A stretch of 8,719 nucleotides of DNA, from positions 1 to 8,719 of the forward strand of contig JAADDB010000125.1 in the NCBI GenBank assembly GCA_013154135.1, given 5' to 3'. Below, in pieces: positions 1-6,009 of the stretch. Positions within the stretch are counted from its first letter, which is position 1, and every line of letters begins with the position of its first letter. A model generated the notes under the pieces. That model had not been told where the DNA came from, did not search any database, and worked only from the letters and a program-made list of their open reading frames with translations. Both the position numbers and the translations under genes were made by a program. This DNA is from Chloroflexota bacterium (GTDB taxonomy: Bacteria; Chloroflexota; Anaerolineae; JAADDB01).

Positions 1-260
1 CCTGTGCCCCTTCGGTTACGGAGATATTTTCTCAAATTCCATAATTGGCCCGCGGAACGGGGAGCGCCCCTGCGGGGCGCGGGGTAGGCCCTCGGCCAGC
101 CGACGCATTCCCGTCCCGAAGGGACGACTCCTGTTGAGCAGGCGGATTTATTTGGCGGGTGCACGGCTGTGTGCCCGTACCGTTTGTGAACGGTGATTGG
201 GAAGCCCCCGGAGGGGGCTCTGGACAGGCGGCCAATAATCGGCTGCCAACCGCGGACGTG
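1..260. other. Intergenic region with serial hairpins, no gene
   Basis: I find no credible coding sequence here; the short open frames have low-complexity, proline-rich translations and no ribosome binding site. The stretch holds consecutive short inverted repeats: GCGCCCC/GGGGCGC (64-70, 74-80), CGTCCC/GGGACG (112-117, 121-126), an arm pair with two G-T wobbles (157-164, 169-176), ACCGTT/AACGGT (179-184, 189-194), AGCCCCC/GGGGGCT (203-209, 213-219) and GGCGGCC/GGCTGCC with one wobble (227-233, 241-247). The last two lie 14-58 bases beyond the stop codon of the minus-strand operon and could cap its mRNA, but neither is followed by a T tract on that strand. The density of hairpins suggests a dispersed repeat or a structured transcript end; neither can be shown from one copy. 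Confidence 0.5.
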
Positions 261-1601
261 CTATTTCCCCAACAACGCCATGGCCTGGGCCCGGATCTGG
301 CGTAAGTGCTGGGCGCCCTCTGTAATCCCCCTCTTCTCCAGATCCTCGGCCAACACCTTCATCAACTCGAGGACCTCGGGCGTCAGCATCTCCCGGTTCT
401 TCAGGAGAAACTGCTTGGTCTCTTCCGGGTAAGAGAGGTAAAACAGGCGCTCCAGGAAATCCATCTCCGGCGGCACATTCCCCCGGACCTTGCGTTCCAC
501 GGTGCGCCACACCAACTCCAGGCGATCGGCCAAATCCTTGAGCCCCTTCTGCCGGGCCTCTTTGAGCTGACTGGAGAGGAGGAAGAAGAACACATCGTCC
601 ATCTCCGGCAGGTGCTCCTCCACCGCCTTCTCCACATCGGGAGCTGTGAGGAGCTCCTGCAGCAGGTTGGAGGCCTTCTCCAACGCCTGTTGGGCATCCC
701 GGTCCGCCTCCTCGGTCAATTGGAGCAGGCGTTCGCGCAACGCCTCCAGACGCTGGGCCTCCTGGGGGTCCTCCTTCTTCACCTCCTTTATGCGCTGCGA
801 GAGGAGTTTGAAGAAGGAATAATCAAAGAGCGGGCGCAGCACCTTCACCAGAGCATCCAGAGCCAGGTCATCCGCGTCCAACACCCGTTCCAACAGTTGT
901 TCACGGGTCGGCGATGTGCGGAGGAAGGCCAAAGCATCCTCGAAAGCCTTTTCCCGGCGCCCCCATTCTGTCATGGGCAACAACTTCTGGCGCAAGGCCT
1001 CTAACTGCTCCGCCTCCTGTTGATGTCCGAGCTGAGCCGCGGTGTCGCGCGCGTAGCGGAGAAGCCCGTAGAACTCCTCGTCCAACAAATCCCGGTTTTC
1101 CCCCACCACCGCGGAGAGGGCCATGGGATCATCCATGACCGCCAGGAGCTTGTCGATGAGCTCCCCCTTGCGACGGCGTTCCTCCAAGAGCTCCTTATCC
1201 ACGCCCATTGCTTCCATAATCGCGTCGAGCATGTTGGGCAGGGAGAGGAACTCCCGCGGCTGCAGGAGATACCCTTTGGGATGCTCCTGGGGCAAGTGGG
1301 ACATCACCGCACGGGTCATCTCCCCGATGATCTTCTGCCGTTCGGTCGGGGGGATGTTGGCCTGGGGCGGGATGTAAACAAACGCCACTTGTTTATCCGG
1401 GTGGTGGAAGAAGAGAGGCCCCTCTGTGTAGACCGGCGCGCCGCACCGAGGGCAAGTCCCTGTGTTCAGGACGCCCAAGATGAGCGCGTCCACAACATCC
1501 GGCATGTCCTTCGCGTCGATGATAGAAAAGATGGGCATGGTAAACTCAAAACCGCAAGCCGGACACTTCACCGGCACTCTTTCAGGTTGAAAATAAGGCA
1601 T
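261..1601 (-). CDS. CpXC zinc-ribbon protein with C-terminal helical repeats
   Basis: A 446-residue protein, presumably cytoplasmic, with no signal peptide or membrane segment. Residues 11-130 fit the CpXC domain: two CPxC knuckles (C13/C16 and C50/C53) that should bind one zinc, then a mixed segment including FFHHPDK and VAFVYIPP. The function of CpXC domains is not established. Residues 149-446 look entirely helical and divide into four degenerate units (about 149-221, 222-309, 310-380, 381-446). Each has a leading LL, a proline-containing turn, a 'LD..F..LL' helix and, in most copies, a 'A..LEALR..LL' helix, which suggests a protein-binding scaffold. The ATG is supported by GGAGGA at 1611-1616, nine bases upstream. 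The gene is last in the ligA operon, 15 bases after the TIGR00300 gene. The CpXC call is good, the repeat boundaries are approximate, and the biological role is unknown. Confidence 0.87.
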   Translation of the reverse strand: MPYFQPERVPVKCPACGFEFTMPIFSIIDAKDMPDVVDALILGVLNTGTCPRCGAPVYTEGPLFFHHPDKQVAFVYIPPQANIPPTERQKIIGEMTRAVMSHLPQEHPKGYLLQPREFLSLPNMLDAIMEAMGVDKELLEERRRKGELIDKLLAVMDDPMALSAVVGENRDLLDEEFYGLLRYARDTAAQLGHQQEAEQLEALRQKLLPMTEWGRREKAFEDALAFLRTSPTREQLLERVLDADDLALDALVKVLRPLFDYSFFKLLSQRIKEVKKEDPQEAQRLEALRERLLQLTEEADRDAQQALEKASNLLQELLTAPDVEKAVEEHLPEMDDVFFFLLSSQLKEARQKGLKDLADRLELVWRTVERKVRGNVPPEMDFLERLFYLSYPEETKQFLLKNREMLTPEVLELMKVLAEDLEKRGITEGAQHLRQIRAQAMALLGK

Positions 1602-1616
1602 CGGATGACATCCTCC

Positions 1617-2867
1617 TTATCCGTTGAGTTCTTCGCACAATTCCCGCAAGAAGAGCTCCGCGTCCGTCACCAGCCCGGCCGCCTGGAAGGAGCCCCGATC
1701 CGCGAGTTTGGTGACCACCGCGGGGTTAATGTCCACGACAACCACCTTTACATGGGCAGGGAGCAGGTTGCCGGTGGCAATGGAGTGGAGCATGGTGGCC
1801 ATCATGACGGCCATTTCCACATCCCGCAGGGCCCGGCGCATGGCCCGTTGGGCCTCGATCACGTCGGTTATGACATCGGGGATCGGCCCGTCATCCCGGA
1901 TCGAGCCGGCCAGGACCAGCTCCACGTTGTTGCGGATGGCCTCGTACATGACCCCCGCGGTGAGAATTCCCTGCTCCACAGCCGCGCGGAGACTGCCCAC
2001 CTGGCGGATTTTGTTGATGGCCCGCATGTGATGGGCGTGTCCGCCCGGCACCGGGAGTCCCGTCTTTATGTCAATCCCCAGACTGGTGCCGAACAGCTGA
2101 TTCTCCACATCGTGCACCGCGATCGCGTTGCCGCCGAAGAGGACGTTCACATATCCCATCCGGATGAGCCGGGCCAAATACTCCCCCGCGCCACTGTGGA
2201 TGACCGCGGGGCCCACAACGAAGAGGATGCGTTTGCCCGCGTCCCGAATGCGCCGCATCTCATCCGCGACCAAGTGGATGGCCACCCTGTTGGGGCGCTC
2301 CGAGGACACCTCTGAGCGCATAAAGGAGAAGACCTCCACCTCGCGCTCTCGTTCCAGGGGGTGTACCCGGATGCCCGAATGGCCCACCACCACCGGATCG
2401 CCCCGCCGGAGTTCGGCCAGCGGCCGGGTGAAGGCCCGTTTCTTATCCCAATCCACCACAATGACCAAATCCATCTCCGTCCCTTCTACAGGGACCCATT
2501 CTCCGTGCATGCGCACTTCTGTGGGGAGATTGGTGGTGGAGTAAAAGTCATCGGGGGCCGCGCCGTCCACGGGAGCGGGTTCCGTGCGCACGTCCTGGCT
2601 GTGCACCAACTCCGCGCCCAGCCCTTGCAGCGCGGCGATCATCCGGCGCATCTGTTCCGCGTCCCACGCCAAGACGCGCAAACGGGCGAAGCTCGGCTCC
2701 ACCTTGCTCCGCCCCACCTGGATCTCTTCCACCTCAAAATCCCCACCTAGGTCCATGATCACATCAAAGACCCGGGGCAGGATGAGGGAATCGATGATGT
2801 GCCCCCGCAGGATCACCTCCTCCACGTACGGGGCTTTTTGGTTGTTCTCCTTCCCATGCGAGCCCAT
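1617..2867 (-). CDS. TIGR00300-family protein, ArgZ/AgrE-type ornithine cyclodeaminase-like
   Basis: A 416-residue cytoplasmic protein. Residues about 14-110 match the LOR/SDH bifunctional-enzyme conserved domain, a small regulatory-type fold. The rest matches the C-terminal half of cyanobacterial ArgZ/AgrE and the stand-alone archaeal homologue from Methanococcus, for which NAD-dependent ornithine cyclodeaminase activity (ornithine to proline plus ammonia) is reported. A glycine-rich nucleotide-binding stretch is visible at 217-254 (VVGPAVIHSGAGEY, then LFGGNAIAVHDVE), followed by GGHAHHMRAINKI at 275-287. The N-terminal arginine dihydrolase domain of ArgZ/AgrE is absent, so this would be the ornithine-processing half alone. 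The ATG directly abuts the ligA stop (TGAATG). The Shine-Dalgarno AGGAGGT at 2881-2887 lies inside ligA, 13 bases away, so coupled translation is likely. Family assignment is firm; the reaction is inferred, and no arginine pathway gene is nearby. Confidence 0.9.
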   Translation of the reverse strand: MGSHGKENNQKAPYVEEVILRGHIIDSLILPRVFDVIMDLGGDFEVEEIQVGRSKVEPSFARLRVLAWDAEQMRRMIAALQGLGAELVHSQDVRTEPAPVDGAAPDDFYSTTNLPTEVRMHGEWVPVEGTEMDLVIVVDWDKKRAFTRPLAELRRGDPVVVGHSGIRVHPLEREREVEVFSFMRSEVSSERPNRVAIHLVADEMRRIRDAGKRILFVVGPAVIHSGAGEYLARLIRMGYVNVLFGGNAIAVHDVENQLFGTSLGIDIKTGLPVPGGHAHHMRAINKIRQVGSLRAAVEQGILTAGVMYEAIRNNVELVLAGSIRDDGPIPDVITDVIEAQRAMRRALRDVEMAVMMATMLHSIATGNLLPAHVKVVVVDINPAVVTKLADRGSFQAAGLVTDAELFLRELCEELNG

Positions 2868-4997
2868 TCAGTCCTTTTCAACCTCCTTTGCTCCAGATTC
2901 CGCTTTCGCGCGTCGTTCCTCCACCAGGCGGAAGAACTCCTCTTCCGTCAGTGTGGGGATACCCAATTCCCGGGCCTTTTGCAACTTGCTGCCCGGATTT
3001 TCCCCCACGATCAGGTAATCGGTCTTGCGACTGACACTATTCGTCACCCGTCCGCCCAGGGATTCGATGAACGTCTTCACTGCCTCTCGGGTCATGGAAG
3101 AAAGAGCCCCGGTGATGACGAAGGTCAGCCCGGCCAGGGGCTTTGCTCCTTCTTCCTTCTCCTCCTCTTCTGACATCTTCACCCCTGCCTTGCGGAGCTT
3201 TTCCAGCACACGTTGGTTTTGTTTCTGACGGAACCACATGACGATACTGCGCGCGATTTTCGGTCCGATGCCTTCAATGGCGGCCAACTCCTCTTCGGTG
3301 GCCCGGGCCAACGCGTCAATGCTCCGATAGCGTTGGGCCAGGATTTGGGCCGTCACTTGACCGACGAACTTGATGCCCAAGCCCGTGATGAGCCGCCACA
3401 AGGGCCGGTTCTTGCTCTCCTCAATGGCCCGCAGCAGCTTTTCGGCCTTTTTCTCCCCCCACCCGGGCAAACGCACCAGGTCTTCCTTCTTCAGATAGTA
3501 GATGTCCGCGAGGTCCTTGATAAGCCCTTCCCGGACCAATTGCTCGGCCACTTTGAGGCCCAGGCCCTCGATGTCCATGGCTTGTTTGGAAGCAAACCAC
3601 TGGACCGAGCGGATGAGTTGGGCCGGGCAGGAGCTGTTGGGACAGTAGTAGGCGACTTCGCCCGGGGGACGGACGACTTCGGCGCCGCACACAGGGCAAT
3701 GCTTGGGCATACGCCAGATCTTCTCGTCGCCCGTGCGCAGTTCGGGCAGGGGACGCACCACTTGGGGAATGACCTCCCCCGCGCGGCGGACAATTACGTG
3801 GTCGCCAATGCGGATGTCCTTCTCAATGATATAATCCTCGTTGTGGAGGGTCGCCCGGGTGACGGTCACGCCCCCGATCTCCACCGGCTTGAGGATGGCT
3901 ACAGGGGTGAGAACGCCCGTGCGCCCCACTTGGACTTCGATGTCCTCCAAGATGGTCACCGCTTCCTCGGAGGAGAACTTATACGCGATGGCCCATCGGG
4001 GATCCTTCCCCACATACCCCAGCTGGTCCCACAAATCCATGTTGTCCAGTTTGATGACCAGCCCGTCGATGTCGTAGTCCAGGCGACGGCGCAGTTCCGG
4101 GCCCTCGTGGACGCAGTAATCCACCACTTGGGCGAAATCCTCAAAGCGTTTGTTGTGGGGGTTCACTGGGAAGCCCAACTTCTTCAAGTATTGGAGGGCC
4201 TCCCAGTGGGAGGTGAGGGGCTTGGAAAGGCCTTCGACAACCACAATCTGGTAGATCCACACGCGCAACGGGCGTCGGGCTGTCACGCTGGGGTCCAGCT
4301 GGCGAATGGAGCCGGCCGCGAAATTGCGCGGGTTCGCGAACGTCCGACCGCCGATGCGTCGCTGTTCCTCGTTGAATTTCTCAAAATCCTCCCGCCGGAC
4401 ATAGGCCTCACCGCGCACCACCAGATAGGAGGGGACTTCCACGTCGGGTGGTTCACCGTCTTCTGTGGGCACGGGAATGCGCAGGGGGATCTGTTTGATG
4501 GTCCGCAAATTGGGGGTGACATCCTCCCCCTCAATCCCGTCCCCTCGGGTGGCGCCCAGGACAAAGCGGCCATCCCGGTAGTGGAGTACGATGGTCAGGC
4601 CGTCGATTTTGGGTTCCACCACAAAGGCCAATTTGACATCGGGCGGGACCAGTTTGCGCAGGCGGTTGTACCAGGCCCACAGCTCTTCTTCGCTGAACGC
4701 GTTGGCCAGGCTGAGGATGGGTTTGGGATGACGGACTTTGGGGAACTGGTCGCGCGGTCGCCCTCCTACCCGTTGGGTGGGAGAATCGGGGGTCTTGAAC
4801 TGGGGGTATTTCTCCTCCAGTTCGACCAGCTCCCGAAACAGCGCGTCGTACACGCTGTCGGGGATCACCGGGTCATCTAGGACGTAATACCGGTAATTGT
4901 GGTATTCAATCGCCCGTCGGAGAGCCTCGATGCGCTTCCGGATGGTTTCCAAGTCCTCCGATTGTTCTCGCTGCTCCTCTTTTTCCCGGTCGCTCAT
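2868..4997 (-). CDS. ligA: NAD-dependent DNA ligase LigA
   Basis: Seals 3'-OH/5'-phosphate nicks in duplex DNA using NAD+, joining Okazaki fragments and finishing repair. At 709 residues it is slightly longer than the usual 650-700, mainly through charged termini. Domain order is complete: domain Ia with HNYRYYVLDDP (33-43) and SVYDAL for NMN binding; the nucleotidyltransferase core with SLANAF (96-101), catalytic K130 in EPKIDG, RGDGIEGEDV (151-160) and DYDIDGLVIK (307-316); an OB fold including VGRTGVLTPVA (357-367); a four-cysteine zinc finger (C434, C437, C452, C457); helix-hairpin-helix repeats (about 470-585, including GIGPKIA); and a C-terminal BRCT domain (619-695). The ATG has AGGAG at 5006-5010, eight bases upstream, and overlaps the stop of the preceding gene by ATGA. 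It is the second gene of a four-gene operon. All catalytic motifs are intact. Confidence 0.98.
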   Translation of the reverse strand: MSDREKEEQREQSEDLETIRKRIEALRRAIEYHNYRYYVLDDPVIPDSVYDALFRELVELEEKYPQFKTPDSPTQRVGGRPRDQFPKVRHPKPILSLANAFSEEELWAWYNRLRKLVPPDVKLAFVVEPKIDGLTIVLHYRDGRFVLGATRGDGIEGEDVTPNLRTIKQIPLRIPVPTEDGEPPDVEVPSYLVVRGEAYVRREDFEKFNEEQRRIGGRTFANPRNFAAGSIRQLDPSVTARRPLRVWIYQIVVVEGLSKPLTSHWEALQYLKKLGFPVNPHNKRFEDFAQVVDYCVHEGPELRRRLDYDIDGLVIKLDNMDLWDQLGYVGKDPRWAIAYKFSSEEAVTILEDIEVQVGRTGVLTPVAILKPVEIGGVTVTRATLHNEDYIIEKDIRIGDHVIVRRAGEVIPQVVRPLPELRTGDEKIWRMPKHCPVCGAEVVRPPGEVAYYCPNSSCPAQLIRSVQWFASKQAMDIEGLGLKVAEQLVREGLIKDLADIYYLKKEDLVRLPGWGEKKAEKLLRAIEESKNRPLWRLITGLGIKFVGQVTAQILAQRYRSIDALARATEEELAAIEGIGPKIARSIVMWFRQKQNQRVLEKLRKAGVKMSEEEEKEEGAKPLAGLTFVITGALSSMTREAVKTFIESLGGRVTNSVSRKTDYLIVGENPGSKLQKARELGIPTLTEEEFFRLVEERRAKAESGAKEVEKD

Positions 4998-5446
4998 GGC
5001 TTGTTCTCCTTTTCCACGGGCGGCTTGCCCGTTTCCGGGTCCACGAAGATGAGGTCGAATTCCTTCACCTGGTGGTCGAGGATGGTGTCATCCCGGATGA
5101 GGTAGACTTCCAGTCGGTATTGTTCCCCCGGGCGGGGCTCGGCCCGCAAGTGCATGGTCACATCCACGTAGAAGTTCCGGTGTTCCACGAAGAGCATGTC
5201 CCCTAACAGGGTCCCATCGGGGTCGTAGAGGTAAAGTTCCAGGTTTGGGTAGGTCTTGAAATAAGACAGGTTCATCTTGATCCAGAGTTTGGTCAGGTGA
5301 GGGTAGGGGAAGACCTGGATGGACTCAATGCGCGGAGGTTCGGTCTCCTCCGGCAATTCCATTTGTGCGTACTTGTCGTTGCGGGAATAGTCCAGCTCAA
5401 TGTATTGAAAATCGGGATTCAAAGGAGGCTGAGATGTGTCGGTCAT
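4994..5446 (-). CDS. Conserved-looking beta-rich protein of unknown function, first gene of ligA operon
   Basis: A 150-residue protein that I do not recognise. The open frame extends upstream to 5563, but those residues would lie across the promoter. The ATG at 5446 (MTDTSQPPLN) has AAGGA eight to nine bases upstream, so I choose it. There is no signal peptide or membrane helix. After a charged, proline-containing N-terminus (1-35) the sequence alternates like a beta-sandwich: IESIQVFPYP, TKLWIKMNLSYF, NLELYLYDPDGTLLGDMLF, FYVDVTMHLR and QYRLEVYLIRDD, ending in EFDLIFVDPETG and a lysine/glutamate-rich tail. The 'LYDPDGTLLG' turn resembles those of Ig-like or C2-like beta proteins, but this is only a fold impression. 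Its stop overlaps the ligA start (ATGA), so translation of the two is probably coupled. It is a real gene by operon position, ribosome site and composition; its role is unknown. Confidence 0.8.
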   Translation of the reverse strand: MTDTSQPPLNPDFQYIELDYSRNDKYAQMELPEETEPPRIESIQVFPYPHLTKLWIKMNLSYFKTYPNLELYLYDPDGTLLGDMLFVEHRNFYVDVTMHLRAEPRPGEQYRLEVYLIRDDTILDHQVKEFDLIFVDPETGKPPVEKENKP

Positions 5447-5460
5447 GGTCCTGTTCCTTG

Positions 5461-5486
5461 GACGTGATTTCAACATATCACACGTC
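5461..5486. promoter_or_regulatory. Inverted repeat over the predicted ligA-operon transcription start
   Basis: GACGTG (5461-5466) and CACGTC (5481-5486) form perfect six-base arms separated by 14 bases. In a shifted register, GTGAT and ATCAC on the minus strand pair with an eight-base gap. The dyad covers roughly -3 to +23 of the predicted transcript, where a repressor would block initiation. It could equally be a small 5' leader hairpin. No known operator is matched: the TGTGA/TCAC spacing is not that of CRP. Support is a single palindrome in a telling position. Confidence 0.35.
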
Positions 5487-5489
5487 CGC

Positions 5490-5519
5490 ATTATAGCAAA
5501 AGGCCCAAGGGAGGGACAA
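5490..5519 (-). promoter_or_regulatory. Extended -10 promoter of the ligA operon
   Basis: On the minus strand there is TTGTCC (5519-5514), an 18-base spacer, and a perfect TATAAT (5495-5490). The hexamer is preceded by TGC, giving the extended -10 motif TGnTATAAT. The predicted start is near 5483, leaving a leader of about 37 bases before the ATG at 5446. No other comparable promoter is seen within the four minus-strand genes, whose joints are too tight for one, so this site probably drives all of them. Confidence 0.75.
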
Positions 5520-5560
5520 AACCGATTGCCCCTTGGCGGCGGAGGGGAGTGGGGTTGTAA

Positions 5561-5753
5561 CAACTAACGAGTAACGAGTAACGATTAACGATTAAGGTGG
5601 CCTGTTTGCTGTACATCACAACTCTCGTTTGTCCCGGCCGATCTCCGCTGCCCCCTTTGATCGTTACGCATCCCAACCTTGGCCTTATCCAGGCCAACCT
5701 CGACTCCCAGCCTCCCCCTTAATCGTTACTCATTAATCGTCAATCGTTACTCA
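5561..5753. repeat. Inverted-repeat element with heptanucleotide arms
   Basis: The left arm (5561-5595, plus strand) is five heptads: CAACTAA, CGAGTAA twice, then CGATTAA twice, followed by GG. The right arm (5719-5753) read on the minus strand is also five heptads: TGAGTAA, CGATTGA, CGATTAA, TGAGTAA, CGATTAA, followed by GGGG. The arms point toward each other and contain a perfect 12-base inverted match (5586-5597 with 5717-5728). Between them is non-coding DNA with a third, degenerate two-heptad copy (5658-5671, right-arm orientation, also next to a G run on the minus strand) and a TTGGCCT/AGGCCAA hairpin (5679-5697). No transposase or target duplication is seen. It resembles short tandem heptamer repeats known from cyanobacteria and other bacteria. 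Confidence 0.75.
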
Positions 5754-5778
5754 TCCATTTCTCACATCCGGGGGAAAT

Positions 5779-5807
5779 TTGACGTACGTATCCATCATGG
5801 GTAGAAT
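5779..5807 (+). promoter_or_regulatory. Promoter of tRNA-Gln
   Basis: TTGACG (5779-5784) is separated by exactly 17 bases from TAGAAT (5802-5807). Both hexamers differ from the sigma-70-type consensus at one position. The predicted start is near 5814, about six bases before the mature tRNA 5' end, so the precursor would have a very short 5' leader for RNase P to remove. The acyl-CoA ligase downstream has no obvious promoter of its own and might be reached by readthrough from here. Confidence 0.85.
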
Positions 5808-5819
5808 AAGGACCGGTTA

Positions 5820-5894
5820 TGGGGGATCGTCTAACGGGCAGGACAGCGGACTCTGGATCCGCTAGTCGGGGTTCGAATCCCTGTCCCCCAGCCA
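5820..5894 (+). tRNA. tRNA-Gln (anticodon CTG)
   Basis: A full cloverleaf can be drawn. The acceptor stem is TGGGGGA (5820-5826) with TCCCCCA (5884-5890); the weak first U-A pair is typical of bacterial tRNA-Gln. The D stem is GTC/GAC. The anticodon stem is GCGGA/TCCGC around loop CTCTGGA (5851-5857), with anticodon CTG at 5853-5855, reading CAG codons. The T stem is CGGGG/CCCTG with loop TTCGAAT. The discriminator is G (5891), and CCA is encoded at 5892-5894. It has its own promoter and terminator, so it looks like a single-gene transcription unit. A separate TTG-anticodon tRNA would be expected elsewhere for CAA. Confidence 0.97.
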
Positions 5895-5913
5895 AGCAGC
5901 ACCCATTGGAGGG

Positions 5914-5948
5914 AGGGCGGGCCTCATGTAGGCCCGCCCTTTTTATTT
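5914..5948 (+). terminator. Intrinsic terminator of tRNA-Gln
   Basis: A perfect ten-base GC-rich stem, AGGGCGGGCC (5914-5923) with GGCCCGCCCT (5931-5940), a seven-base loop and then TTTTATTT. It starts 19 bases after the encoded CCA and separates the tRNA from the acyl-CoA ligase gene. Confidence 0.93.
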
Positions 5949-6009
5949 CCGTTTCCGCAGTGCAGCGGGTTTCCATCCCCTACACGCCACACGCACGAGG
6001 AGGTGCAGC

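Noticed and set aside
1020..2315. Plus-strand open frame of 431 residues across the CpXC and TIGR00300 genes
   Set aside because: It spans the junction of two supported minus-strand genes, has no ribosome binding site and a shadow-like composition.
3213..4880. Plus-strand open frame of 555 residues antisense to ligA
   Set aside because: It lies wholly within ligA on the other strand, its translation is rich in His, Gly, Asp and Val with no domain motif, and ligA is unmistakable. It is an effect of G/C-rich third positions.
5463..5482. CRP/FNR-type site (TGTGA...TCAC) in the ligA-operon leader
   Set aside because: The half-sites are separated by ten bases rather than the six of the CRP consensus, so only the general dyad is retained.
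5447..5563. N-terminal extension of the 150-residue protein up to 5563
   Set aside because: It would place the start upstream of and across the TATAAT promoter, the added residues are low-complexity, and a good ribosome site exists for the ATG at 5446.
5565..5592. CRISPR-like repeat array
   Set aside because: The units are contiguous 7-mers without spacers, which is a short tandem repeat and not a CRISPR array.
5820..5894. tRNA-Gln as an integration site for a genomic island
   Set aside because: No integrase gene and no direct repeat of the tRNA 3' end is found in the window; ordinary metabolic genes flank it.
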